A stretch of DNA of 32,679 bases from NCBI GenBank assembly GCA_003165275.1, contig PLSW01000222.1, positions 1-32,679 on the forward strand, given 5' to 3'. Origin of the DNA: Caulobacteraceae bacterium (GTDB lineage: Bacteria > Pseudomonadota > Alphaproteobacteria > Caulobacterales > Caulobacteraceae). This document shows, one piece after another, positions 17,358 through 24,524 of the stretch. Positions within the stretch are counted from its first letter, which is position 1. Each line of letters starts with the position of its first letter. Both the position numbers and the translations under genes were made by a program. Below the pieces are notes generated by a model that saw only the letters and a list, made by a program, of their open reading frames with translations, was not told the origin of the DNA and ran no database searches.

Positions 17358-17365
17358 CCGGCCGC

Positions 17366-17914
17366 TCAGCCGCCTGACAGATCCAGTCCCGGCCCCTGCG
17401 GCGCCCCGTCGACCGTCCCGCCGAGGTCGCGCTCCATCACCACCACGTCCAGCCAGCGCCCGGCCTTGAAGCCGACCTTCTCCAGCACCCCGGCGTGGCG
17501 AAAGCCGCAGGACCGATGCACGCCGATGGAGCCGGCGTTGCCGCTGTCGCCGATGAAGGCGAGCATCCGGCGAAGGCCCATGGCCTCGCAGGTCTCGATG
17601 ACCACGCCCAGCAGAGCCTTGCCGACCCCCTGGCCCTGGAAGGCGGGCGCCACATAGACGCTGTCCTCGACGGTGTATCGATAGGCCGATCGTGGCCGGT
17701 AGGGGCCGGCGTAGGCGAGGCCGGCCACCGCCCCGTCGATCTCGGCGACCAGATAGGGCAGGCCGCGCCGCGTGATCGCCGCCCACCGGTCGGCCATGGT
17801 TTCCACGGAGGGGGCGGTCTCCTCGAAGGAGCCGAAGCCGTGCGCCACATGGTGGGCGTAGATCGCCCGCAGCGCCTCCGTATCATCGAGGGTGGCGGGC
17901 CGGATCCGCGTCAT
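17366..17914 (-). CDS. GNAT N-acetyltransferase, phosphinothricin acetyltransferase type
   Basis: A 182-aa acetyl-CoA-dependent N-acetyltransferase. It opens with MTRIRPATLDDTEALRAIY and contains FEETAPSVETMADRW, typical of the Pat/Bar/MnaT subgroup that acetylates phosphinothricin, methionine sulfoximine or similar amino acids. The acetyl-CoA loop is VAPAFQGQGVGKALL (Q-x-x-G-x-G). The substrate-site sequence GNAGSIGVHRSCGFRHAGVL also fits. The start overlaps the end of the upstream peptidase gene by 4 bp (17911-17914), so the two are cotranscribed and coupled. The substrate cannot be decided from sequence. The C-terminus is slightly extended with a glycine/proline-rich tail. Confidence 0.9.
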   Translation of the reverse strand: MTRIRPATLDDTEALRAIYAHHVAHGFGSFEETAPSVETMADRWAAITRRGLPYLVAEIDGAVAGLAYAGPYRPRSAYRYTVEDSVYVAPAFQGQGVGKALLGVVIETCEAMGLRRMLAFIGDSGNAGSIGVHRSCGFRHAGVLEKVGFKAGRWLDVVVMERDLGGTVDGAPQGPGLDLSGG

Positions 17915-20019
17915 GGCGCCTCGAAGTCCCCTTCCCAGCCCCGGTCGATGGCCCAGACCGCGAAAGCGTAGTCCAGGGCGATCTCCTTGAGGAAGTCGAA
18001 ACGGCCCGAGGCGCCGCCGTGCCCGGCGTCCATGTTGATCTTGAGCAGGATCGGCGCGTCCCCTGTGGTCATTTCACGCAGCCGCGCCACCCACTTGGCC
18101 GGCTCCCAATAGGTCACCCGCGGGTCCGAAAGGCCGCCGGTGGCCAGCACCGCCGGATAGGCCTTGGCGGCGACGTTGTCATAAGGGCTGTAGGCGGCGA
18201 TGCGGTCGTAGGCGTCGGCGTCTTCCAGCGGATTGCCCCATTCGGGCCACTCCGGCGGGGTCAGCGGCAGGGTCGCGTCGCTCATGGTGTTGAGCACATC
18301 GACGAAGGGCACGGCGCCGATGATCCCCGCCCAGAGGTCCGGGCGCAGATTGGCGATGGCCCCCATCAGCATCCCCCCCGCCGAGCCGCCGTAGGCGACG
18401 ATCCGTCCCTTGGCGCCGTAGCCGAGGCCGGTCAGGTGCTCGGCGACGGCGATGAAGTCGGTGAAGGTGTTGGGCTTCTTCTCGCCGCGCCCGTCCAGGA
18501 ACCAGCCCCAGCCCTTTTCCGAGCCGCCGCGCACATGGGCCGTAGCCCAGATCCAGCCCCGGTCGACCAGGGAGAGGTTGCGGATGGAGAAGTTGGGCTC
18601 CATGGGCAGGCCGTAGGCGCCGTAGCCGTAGAGCAGCAGCGGCGCCGAGCCGTCCAGGGGCGTATCCGCCCGCATCAACACCGTGATCGGGACTTGCGCC
18701 CCGTCGGCCGCCTTGGCGAACAGGCGGCGGGTGACATAGCGGGCCGGATCGTGGCCGGACGGGATCTCCTGGGTCTTGCGCAGCACCCGGGCGCGGGTGG
18801 CCATGTCGTAGTCGAACCACTGTTTGGGGGTGGTCGGCGATTCATAGACGAAGCGCAGGGTGGTGGTGTCGAACTCGTAGCCGCCCGCGAGGCTGAGGGC
18901 GAAGGCCTCCTCGTCGAAGGCGATGGCGTGCTCGGCGCCCGTGCCGCGCTCGGTGAGCAGCAGGCTGTTGGCGGCGTTTTCCCGCACCAGCCGCACGAAC
19001 CAGTCCTTGAAGGCGCCGATCCCCACTACGTAGCGGCCGGGCTGGTGCGCTGCCCAGTCAGTCCAGTGGGCCCGTCCAGGGCTCGTCTCGGGGGCGCTGA
19101 CCACTTTGAAGTCGATGGCCCCATCGGCGTTGGTGCGGATCAGGAAGCGGCCGTCCCAGTGCTCCAGGTCGTAGCGCAGACCCTCGGTGCGCGGCTCGAC
19201 CACCGTTGCCGCGGCTGTGGGGTCCGAGGCGGAGATGAGCCGGACTTCCGAGGTCTCGTGGTCCCCGGCGCCGATGACGATGTAGGCGTCCGACGAGGTC
19301 GTGCCGATGGACAGGAAGAAGCCGTCGTCCGGCTCGTCATAGACCAGCACGTCGTCGGCCCGGCCGCCCCGGGCCGGGCGGCGGTAGATCTTGGCCGGGC
19401 GGCCGTTGTCGTCGCGCAGGATCCAGAACAGCCAGGCCGCGTCCGGCGAGAAGGTGAAATCCCCGGTGGCGCTCTCGGCGGGTTCCGGCAGGATCTCGCC
19501 GGTGGCCAGGTCCTTGACCAGGATGCGGTAGACCTCCGAGCCCTGCTCGTCGACGGCGTAGGCGTAGAGGGCGTGGTCGGGGCTGTGGCTGGCGGCGCCC
19601 ACATGGAAATAGGCGTGGCCCTTGGACTCGGCCTCCTCGTCCAGCAGCACCACCTCGCCGTCCGCCTGGCCGCGGGGGCGGCGGGCGTGGACCGGGTGCT
19701 GGGCGCCGATCACATAGCGGCCATAGTAGTCCCAGGGCCCGTCCGGGGTCGGCACCGAGGAGTCGTCCTCCTTGATGCGCCCCTTCATCTCCTCGAACAT
19801 CGCCGCCTGCAGCGGCCCGGTGGAGGCCAGCATGGCCGCCGTATAGGCGTTCTCGGCGGTCAGGTGCGCCTTGACGTCGGCCCGGATCAGCGAGGGGTCG
19901 CGCAGCACCGCCTGCCAGTTGTCGTCCTTCATCCACGCGTAGTCATCGGTGCGGACCCGGCCCAGCTGTTCGATGCGCTGGGGGTGTTTGGGGGCGACGG
20001 GGGGGATGGGTCTGGACAT
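17911..20019 (-). CDS. ptrB: Prolyl oligopeptidase family protein (oligopeptidase B type)
   Basis: Serine peptidase of family S9A, 702 aa from the ATG at 20019 (MSRPIPPVAPKHPQRI). A longer frame from 20112 adds 31 unlikely residues encoded by the repeat at 20051-20182. The N-terminal part begins with RVRTDDYAWMKDDNW and forms the beta-propeller. The catalytic C-terminal alpha/beta-hydrolase has the nucleophile in AYGGSAGGMLMG (S546), the aspartate region in LSDPRVTYWEPAKW and the histidine in DAGHGGASGRF (H667). Arrangement and length match protease II, which cleaves after basic residues in small peptides. No signal peptide, so cytoplasmic. It forms an overlapping pair with the GNAT gene downstream. 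Confidence 0.92.
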   Translation of the reverse strand: MSRPIPPVAPKHPQRIEQLGRVRTDDYAWMKDDNWQAVLRDPSLIRADVKAHLTAENAYTAAMLASTGPLQAAMFEEMKGRIKEDDSSVPTPDGPWDYYGRYVIGAQHPVHARRPRGQADGEVVLLDEEAESKGHAYFHVGAASHSPDHALYAYAVDEQGSEVYRILVKDLATGEILPEPAESATGDFTFSPDAAWLFWILRDDNGRPAKIYRRPARGGRADDVLVYDEPDDGFFLSIGTTSSDAYIVIGAGDHETSEVRLISASDPTAAATVVEPRTEGLRYDLEHWDGRFLIRTNADGAIDFKVVSAPETSPGRAHWTDWAAHQPGRYVVGIGAFKDWFVRLVRENAANSLLLTERGTGAEHAIAFDEEAFALSLAGGYEFDTTTLRFVYESPTTPKQWFDYDMATRARVLRKTQEIPSGHDPARYVTRRLFAKAADGAQVPITVLMRADTPLDGSAPLLLYGYGAYGLPMEPNFSIRNLSLVDRGWIWATAHVRGGSEKGWGWFLDGRGEKKPNTFTDFIAVAEHLTGLGYGAKGRIVAYGGSAGGMLMGAIANLRPDLWAGIIGAVPFVDVLNTMSDATLPLTPPEWPEWGNPLEDADAYDRIAAYSPYDNVAAKAYPAVLATGGLSDPRVTYWEPAKWVARLREMTTGDAPILLKINMDAGHGGASGRFDFLKEIALDYAFAVWAIDRGWEGDFEAP

Positions 20020-20050
20020 GGGGGTAGTGGTAGCGCCGACGATTGATTTG

Positions 20051-20182
20051 CTCCACCGTGAAACGGGGGAGCTGTCCGCGAAGCGGACTGAGGGGGCGTC
20101 GGTCAGCGGCACGTACGTCGGACCGACGCCCCCTCCGTCAGTTCGCTACGCTCACTGCCACCTCCCCCGCTACGCGGTGGAG
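20051..20182. repeat. REP-like palindromic element, inverted pair (copy B)
   Basis: Two copies of the family face each other: a left copy from CTCCACCGTG to GAGGGGGCGTCGGTC and a right copy, reverse complemented, ending CGGTGGAG at 20182. Together they form a long imperfect palindrome. It sits in the region upstream of ptrB and immediately downstream of the yebC stop, so it may act as a transcription or mRNA-stability barrier between them. Confidence 0.8.
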
Positions 20183-20199
20183 GACAGCGGCAAGGCCGG

Positions 20200-20946
20200 C
20201 TACCCCGCCAACCGCGCCATGTCCTCGTCGCTCAGTTCGACGTTCGTAAAGACGTTCTGCACGTCGTCGTCGTCGTCCAGGGCGTCGAGGAGCTTCATCA
20301 GGGTGTTCACGTCGTCGCCGGTCACCGGGGCGGTCATTTTCGGCTTCCAGGTGACGCTGGTGGACTTGGCGGGGCCGAGGGCCACTTCCAGGGCCTCGAT
20401 CACCGCGCCCAGGTCCTCGAAGGCGGTGTAGATGGTGTGGCCGTCGGCGTCGGACTCCACGTCCTGGGCGCCGGCCTCGATGGCCGCCTCCATGACCGTA
20501 TCCTCGCTGCCGACGCTGGCCGGATAGACGATCTCGCCCAGACGGTCGAACATGAAGGCCACCGATCCGCTCTCGCCCATGGCCCCGCCGTTCTTGGAGA
20601 ACAGCATGCGCACGGTGGAGGCGGCCCGATTTCGGTTATCGGTGAGCACCTCGACGATCACCCCGACCCCGCCGGGGCCGCGGCCCTCGTAGCGGATGTC
20701 CTCGAAGTTGTCGGTCTCGCCGCCCTGGGCCTTCTTGATGGCCCGGTCGATGTTGTCCTTGGGCATCGACTCGGCGCGGGCGTTGGTTATGGCCAGGCGC
20801 AGCCGAGCGTTGGCCGACGGATCCGGCAGTCCATGCTTGGCGGCCAGGGTGATGTCGCGCGAGAGCTTGGAGAAGATCTTCGAGCGCTTCTTGTCCTGGG
20901 CGCCCTTGCGGAACTGGATGTTCTTGAATTTTGAGTGTCCGGCCAT
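20200..20946 (-). CDS. yebC: YebC/PmpR-family (TACO1-like) protein
   Basis: A 248-aa protein of the YebC family, described as a transcriptional regulator and, for related members, as a ribosome-associated factor that helps translation of proline stretches. The start [15 protein letters not shown] is the family signature and the ATG at 20946 is unambiguous. Other hallmarks are [43 protein letters not shown] and the [18 protein letters not shown] segment. It ends with an acidic stretch [16 protein letters not shown]. Length is normal. It is separated from purT by about 75 bp. Confidence 0.95.
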   Translation of the reverse strand: MAGHSKFKNIQFRKGAQDKKRSKIFSKLSRDITLAAKHGLPDPSANARLRLAITNARAESMPKDNIDRAIKKAQGGETDNFEDIRYEGRGPGGVGVIVEVLTDNRNRAASTVRMLFSKNGGAMGESGSVAFMFDRLGEIVYPASVGSEDTVMEAAIEAGAQDVESDADGHTIYTAFEDLGAVIEALEVALGPAKSTSVTWKPKMTAPVTGDDVNTLMKLLDALDDDDDVQNVFTNVELSDEDMARLAG

Positions 20947-21020
20947 GGTCTCTTGGCTGCGGTTTGAAGGTGGGCGCTTCTAACGCCCCGCGCCGGCAAA
21001 CGCCAGAGCATGCGCGAAAC

Positions 21021-21615
21021 CTAGGCGACCGGCCGCACCCGCCCCGCCGCTTCCCGCGCCCTTTCCCGGGCCTCATCGACATCGGCGCCTCGGGCCAGGG
21101 CGACTCCCATGCGGCGGCGGGCGAAGGATTCCGGTTTTCCGAACAGGCGCAGCTCCGCCGTGGGAACGGCCAGGGCCGCCTCGACGCCTTCGAAGGCGAT
21201 CCCCCGCCCGTCGAGGCCGCCATAGATCACCGCGCTGGCGCCGGGCTCGCGCAGGGCGGTGTCCACCGGCAGGCCGAGGATGGCGCGGGCGTGGAGGGCG
21301 AATTCGCTCAGGGCCTGGGTGACCAGGGTCACGAGGCCGGTGTCGTGCGGCCGGGGGCTGACCTCGGAAAACCAGACCTCGCCGCCCTTCACGAACAACT
21401 CCACCCCGAAGACGCCCAGCCCGCCGAGGTCGTCGGTGACCGCCTGGGCGATCTGCCGGGCGCGGGCGCGGGCGGCGGCGGACATAGGCTGGGGTTGCCA
21501 GCTTTCTACATAGTCGCCCTTCACCTGCCTGTGGCCGATGGGCGCGCAAAAGCGGGTCTCGATCTCGCCATCGGCGCCGCGGGCGCGGACAGTGAGCAGG
21601 GTGATCTCGAAATCG
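21021..21615 (-). pseudogene. purT: PurT, C-terminal part (split by IS)
   Basis: The 3' half of formate-dependent phosphoribosylglycinamide formyltransferase 2. It begins at the insertion point with [17 protein letters not shown], the continuation of the ATP-grasp domain. It includes [20 protein letters not shown] and [14 protein letters not shown], which carry metal- and ATP-binding residues. It ends with a normal C-terminus near 21021. The other half is at 23914-24520. An ATG created by the IS junction (MPDFEITLL, 21620) could express only an ATP-grasp fragment. The codons are intact, so inactivation is due solely to the insertion. Confidence 0.95.
21608..21615. repeat. 8-bp target-site duplication, left
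   Basis: CGAAATCG directly abuts the left terminal inverted repeat and is identical to 23914-23921. It occurs once in the reconstructed purT gene. Confidence 0.93.
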
Positions 21616-21640
21616 GGCACTGCGTCAGTTCGAAATTGAA
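21616..21640 (+). repeat. Terminal inverted repeat, left
   Basis: Begins GGCACTGCGTCAGTTCGAAA and matches the reverse complement of 23889-23913 at 23 of 25 positions. Confidence 0.93.
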
Positions 21641-21736
21641 GGGCGTTTGACAGGATCGAAGAATGTCAGCCGATCTAAGGTCACCCAGAAACACGAACGC
21701 GCCAGCGCATCCATATGAGCGTCCGCGCAACCTTGA

Positions 21737-21766
21737 TTGCTTTTTGACGCTATTTTGGTGTATAAC
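21737..21766 (+). promoter_or_regulatory. Candidate promoter of the passenger operon
   Basis: TTGCTT at 21737-21742 and TATAAC at 21761-21766 are separated by 18 bp in an AT-rich stretch unlike the surrounding genes. A 12-bp palindrome GCTGCCGGCAGC (21805-21816) lies between this promoter and the first passenger start and could be an operator. Confidence 0.45.
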
Positions 21767-21836
21767 AAAGTTCGCGAGGCACCCCTGGAGTGGGGTTAAT
21801 CGCGGCTGCCGGCAGCAGCCACCCGAGGAGAGACGC

Positions 21837-22049
21837 ATGATCAAAGGACCCAAGGGGGAACGTCGGCTCGCCGACGTGACCAGCAATGCCGTCCTGGTGA
21901 TGCAGATCGCCACGGGCGAAGTAGATGAATCCCCCGTGTCGGGCAAGGCGCGCAGCGGCCACGCTGGCGCAGCGGCGCGCGTGCGGAACACCACCCCCGA
22001 ACAGCGAAGCGAGACTGCCCGAAAAGCAGCCGCTGCGCGTTGGGCGTAG
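21837..22049 (+). CDS. 70-aa passenger protein, function unknown
   Basis: The ATG at 21837 follows GAGGAGAG. The N-terminal half (KGERRLADVTSNAVLVMQIA, then TGEVDES) resembles small alphaproteobacterial proteins with the motif ADVIGNAVxVMxIATGE. The C-terminal half ends TTPEQRSETARKAAAARWA, a basic histone-H1-like tail seen in many small putative nucleic-acid-binding proteins. No defined function is known to me. It is the first gene of the element's passenger operon, 21 bp before the antitoxin-like gene, so it may act as a DNA-binding or accessory part of the toxin-antitoxin unit. That role is inference. Confidence 0.7.
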   Translation: MIKGPKGERRLADVTSNAVLVMQIATGEVDESPVSGKARSGHAGAAARVRNTTPEQRSETARKAAAARWA

Positions 22050-22070
22050 AGAGACGGAAAGGAGGTTGAG

Positions 22071-22232
22071 ATGGCCGCGTTACCGAAACCAGATAGAGCG
22101 TTTACCGGCGCTCACCTGATTGGCCGGGGCTCGTTCAACCGGTTGGTTGAAACCTGCGAGAACCCGCCGAAGGCTAACGACGCCCTGAAGCAGTTTGTCA
22201 TTCAGGGTAAGAAGCTCCTTCAGCGGAGCTGA
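22071..22232 (+). CDS. 53-aa antitoxin-like protein (DUF1778 tail only)
   Basis: The ATG at 22071 follows the strongest ribosome-binding site in the window (AAAGGAGGTTGAG). The protein is 53 aa. Its middle, FNRLVETCENPPKANDALKQ, resembles the C-terminal toxin-neutralising tail of TacA/DUF1778 antitoxins, which read like F-x-x-L-L-D-x-P-P-x-P-N-x-A-L. The usual N-terminal ribbon-helix-helix DNA-binding domain is absent; only about 20 residues precede the tail. The stop TGA shares one base with the start of the GNAT toxin gene, so they are translationally coupled. The call rests on this tail motif and on the gene order. Confidence 0.65.
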   Translation: MAALPKPDRAFTGAHLIGRGSFNRLVETCENPPKANDALKQFVIQGKKLLQRS

Positions 22233-22741
22233 TGGAGTCTTCTGCCGCCGCAATCAGAATCGAGCCCCTTGGTCCCCAACATGACCGAGGGGCTTTTTGC
22301 TGTGGAAACCCCATAATTGACGACTGGTGCCACAAGCAAGCACACAAAGACCACGACAAGTATAGAGCCCGCGTATTTGTGGCTTGCGACGCGGAAAGCA
22401 ATACTGTTCAAGGGTTCTATAGTCTAACAATTAGAAGTCTCGCCCCAAGAACGTTTCTAAACATTGGCTTCGGAAGCCGAGAAATACCCGCAATATATTT
22501 TGCAATGCTAGGCGTAGATAAATCGCGAGCGGGTGCTGGAATAGGCAGCGCGCTTATGATCGACTCATTTGAGCGCGTGCTCCGTGTCGCTGAAGACGTT
22601 GGCGCGTACTGCTTGTGGCTCACCTCGGTAAGCGAGGTGCGCGTAAAGTTCTATTCCGACCGAAAATTTATGCGGATCGAGGATGGCAAATTGGACATGT
22701 ATTTGCCCCTGGAAACAATCAGAGACGCTTTTAAAAACTGA
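22232..22741 (+). CDS. GNAT acetyltransferase toxin (TacT/AtaT-like)
   Basis: A 169-aa GNAT protein of the type that pairs with DUF1778 antitoxins and acetylates the amino group of aminoacyl-tRNAs to block translation. Signature features are the start RIEPLGPQHDRGAFCCGNPI, then DDWCHKQAHKDHDKYRARVF. The acetyl-CoA loop is VDKSRAGAGIGSALM (R-x-G-x-G-x-G-like), and the C-terminal SEVRVKFYSDRKFM carries the tyrosine commonly needed for catalysis. The gene is clearly lower in GC than the chromosomal genes, a sign of transfer. It overlaps the 53-aa antitoxin-like gene by one base. A terminator-like hairpin lies within its first codons (22263-22298). Confidence 0.85.
   Translation: MESSAAAIRIEPLGPQHDRGAFCCGNPIIDDWCHKQAHKDHDKYRARVFVACDAESNTVQGFYSLTIRSLAPRTFLNIGFGSREIPAIYFAMLGVDKSRAGAGIGSALMIDSFERVLRVAEDVGAYCLWLTSVSEVRVKFYSDRKFMRIEDGKLDMYLPLETIRDAFKN
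22263..22298 (+). terminator. Terminator-like hairpin inside the toxin gene
   Basis: AGCCCCTTGGTC (22263-22274) and GACCGAGGGGCT (22283-22294) form a 12-bp stem with one G-U pair and an 8-nt loop, followed by TTTT from the run at 22294-22298. This is a textbook intrinsic terminator shape in the plus direction, 31 bp into the GNAT toxin ORF. It could limit toxin relative to antitoxin transcripts, or be a coincidence of the coding sequence. Confidence 0.6.
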
Positions 22742-22748
22742 CGTTTTT

Positions 22749-22772
22749 GCTTGCTAACCAACCGTAGCAAGC
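22749..22772. repeat. Short hairpin before the transposase start
   Basis: GCTTGCTA and TAGCAAGC form a perfect 8-bp stem around an 8-nt loop. It lies between the toxin stop and the transposase ATG at 22787 and could restrict read-through or fold over the transposase start region. Confidence 0.45.
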
Positions 22773-22786
22773 ATATTGTTCAGTTC

Positions 22787-23662
22787 ATGAACAAGCTGCC
22801 CCTCGCCAAGCGCGCCAAAATCCTCACCCTCCTGTGTGAGGGCATGTCCATGCGAGCCGTCGCCCGCACCGAGGACGTGAGCTTCAACACCGTGGCGAAG
22901 GCCCTGGTCGATGCGGGAGCGGTCTGCGCTCAGATGCACGACGAGCTGGTCCAGGGCGTGACCGCCTCGAAAGTCCAGTGCGACGAAATCTGGTCGTTCA
23001 ACTATTGCAAGCAACGGACTGTCGCGGGCGCTAAGGCCGCACCGGCGGACGCGGGCGACATCTGGACTTGGACCGCCATCGACGCCGACTCCAAGCTGAT
23101 CGTCAGCTATCTGGTCGGGGACCGTTCGGGCCAAACCGCGATTGAGCTGATGGACGATCTGCGTGGGCGCCTCGCCAACCGGGTCCAACTGACCACGGAT
23201 GGACACCGCGCCTATCTGGAGGCCGTTGAAGGGGCCTTCGGGGGCGACATCGACTATGCGCAGGTGATCAAGCAGTACGGCCCCACGCCGTCGCCTGCGG
23301 GCCGCTACAGCCCCGCCGAATGCACCGGCATCAAGAAGGTGTCGGTCGAGGGCAACCCCGACATGAAGCAGGCCAACACGTCGTTTGTGGAAGCCCACAA
23401 CAAGACGATGCGGATGCATATGCGCCGCTTCACCCGCCTGACGAACGGCCACTCCAAGAAGGTCGCGAACCACGTTCACATGGTCGCGCTCTACACCCTG
23501 TTCTATAACTTCATCCGCACGCATTCGAAGCTGCGCATGACCCCGGCCATGCAAGCGGGGATCGCGACCACCTTCATGTCCTTCGAGGACGTGATCGCCC
23601 GCATCGACGCCGCTCAGACCCCGAAGGTTCGCGGGCCTTACAAAAAGCGGGCAACGGCGTGA
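22787..23662 (+). CDS. IS1-family-like DDE transposase
   Basis: A 291-aa transposase in a single uninterrupted frame. The start is taken as ATG 22787 (MNKLPLAKRAKILTLLCEG); a TTG at 22751 is possible. The N-terminus has an HTH (MSMRAVARTEDVSFNTVAKA). The DDE residues are visible in QCDEIWSF, QLTTDGHRAYLEAVEG and NTSFVEAHNKTMRMHMRRF. The DEIW motif and the HMRRFTRLTN segment fit the DDE_Tnp_IS1 domain rather than IS1595, whose motif is usually DETYIGG. Unlike classic IS1 there is no programmed frameshift between two ORFs. The 8-bp duplication agrees with IS1-type chemistry. It appears intact. Confidence 0.88.
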   Translation: MNKLPLAKRAKILTLLCEGMSMRAVARTEDVSFNTVAKALVDAGAVCAQMHDELVQGVTASKVQCDEIWSFNYCKQRTVAGAKAAPADAGDIWTWTAIDADSKLIVSYLVGDRSGQTAIELMDDLRGRLANRVQLTTDGHRAYLEAVEGAFGGDIDYAQVIKQYGPTPSPAGRYSPAECTGIKKVSVEGNPDMKQANTSFVEAHNKTMRMHMRRFTRLTNGHSKKVANHVHMVALYTLFYNFIRTHSKLRMTPAMQAGIATTFMSFEDVIARIDAAQTPKVRGPYKKRATA

Positions 23663-23904
23663 GCCTTGTCTTCGCGCTCGCTCTCGGCGCGGCATTTGTC
23701 GCAGTTCCCGCTTGGGTTCTTTGGAGCCTATGGAGAGACTGGCCGCAGCGCCGCTTCAATGTGTATGGCCAAGTCGTTTCACGAGAGCGATATCCCGTGA
23801 GCTATTGGATCGGCCTTGCACTCGGGTCTCTCACTGCGATGCCCGTCGCCTATCAGGGCGTCCGCATGCTCGCCTTCACAATTACGCATTCAATTTCAAA
23901 CTGA
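23659..23904 (+). CDS. Small membrane passenger protein of the IS element
   Basis: An 81-aa ORF starting with GTG at 23659 that overlaps the transposase stop by 4 bp (GTGA). It has two hydrophobic segments, at about residues 3-24 ([20 protein letters not shown]) and 50-73 ([20 protein letters not shown]), and a central basic/aromatic stretch [12 protein letters not shown]. The last codons run into the right terminal repeat. No family is recognised. Coupling to the transposase suggests it is part of the element's own gene set. Confidence 0.55.
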   Translation: MSLVFALALGAAFVAVPAWVLWSLWRDWPQRRFNVYGQVVSRERYPVSYWIGLALGSLTAMPVAYQGVRMLAFTITHSISN

Positions 23905-23913
23905 TGCAGTGCC
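23889..23913 (-). repeat. Terminal inverted repeat, right
   Basis: Read on the minus strand it begins GGCACTGCATCAGTTTGAAA and matches the left repeat at 23 of 25 positions. Confidence 0.93.
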
Positions 23914-23921
23914 CGAAATCG
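23914..23921. repeat. 8-bp target-site duplication, right
   Basis: CGAAATCG directly following the right terminal repeat, identical to 21608-21615. Confidence 0.93.
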
Positions 23922-24520
23922 AAGTCGATCTTGCCCTCGACGATCACCCGGGTCTGCTCGACCCGCGCGGCCGCGAGGGCGTAGTCCCAGGCGGCGTCCA
24001 CCTCGGCGGCGGTTTCCACATAGCTCTGGCCCTTGCCGGAGGACGACATCACCGGCTTGACGAAGCAGGGAAAGCCGACCCGTGCCGCCCCCATCGCCAG
24101 GTCTTCCCGGCTGCCGGCGAAGGCGTAGGGCGAGGTGGGCAGGCCGAGGGTCTCGGCGGCGAGGCGGCGGATGCCTTCGCGGTTCATGGTCAGCTGAGTG
24201 GCGCGGGCCGTGGGGATGACGATCGCCAGACCCTCGGCCTCGATTTTCGCCAGCTCGTCGGTGGCGATGGCCTCGATCTCCGGCACGATGATGTGCGGGC
24301 GTTCGCGCTCGATCACCGCGCGCAGGGCGGCCGGGTCGGTCATGGCCAGGGTGTGGGCGCGGTGCGCCACCTGCTGGGCCGGGGCGTTGTCGTAACGGTC
24401 GACGGCGATCACCTCGACCCCCAACCGTTGCAGCTCGATCGCCACCTCCTTGCCGAGCTCGCCGGCGCCCAGGAGCATGACCTTGGTGGCGGAGGGGGAA
24501 AGGGGCGTGCCGAGGCGCAT
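23914..24520 (-). pseudogene. purT: PurT, N-terminal part (split by IS)
   Basis: The 5' half of the formate-dependent GAR transformylase. The ATG at 24520 ([20 protein letters not shown]) lies 4 nt after the tkt stop. The ATP-grasp features are [46 protein letters not shown]-type [10 protein letters not shown] and [13 protein letters not shown]. It stops matching at EGKIDFDF, where the IS begins; the frame then adds a short IS-derived tail. Joined to 21607-21021 it gives a continuous 397-aa protein, close to the 392 aa of E. coli PurT. Purine synthesis would now depend on PurN or salvage. Confidence 0.95.
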
Positions 24521-24524
24521 GGAT

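Larger units (their letters stand above)
21616..23913 (+). mobile_element. IS1-like insertion element with passenger genes
   Basis: A 2,298-bp element. Its ends are 25-bp inverted repeats, GGCACTGCRTCAGTTYGAAA followed by TTGAA, at 21616-21640 and 23889-23913 with two mismatches, flanked by the 8-bp duplication CGAAATCG. It carries a DDE transposase of the IS1 (DDE_Tnp_IS1) type and four small passenger ORFs: a 70-aa protein, a 53-aa antitoxin-like protein, a GNAT toxin and a membrane protein. All are on the plus strand. It is larger than a simple IS1 because of this cargo. The intact duplication and clean purT reconstruction point to a recent insertion. Confidence 0.93.

Noticed and set aside
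18019-20046. 675-codon plus-strand frame opposite the oligopeptidase gene
   Set aside because: The composition is the G/V/D/H-rich pattern typical of antisense frames, while the other strand carries all catalytic motifs of an S9 peptidase.
22787-23662. Transposase as an IS1595-family (ISXO2-like) enzyme
   Set aside because: The 8-bp duplication fits both families, but the first catalytic motif is DEIW rather than DETYIGG. IS1-type is the better fit, though a profile search would decide.
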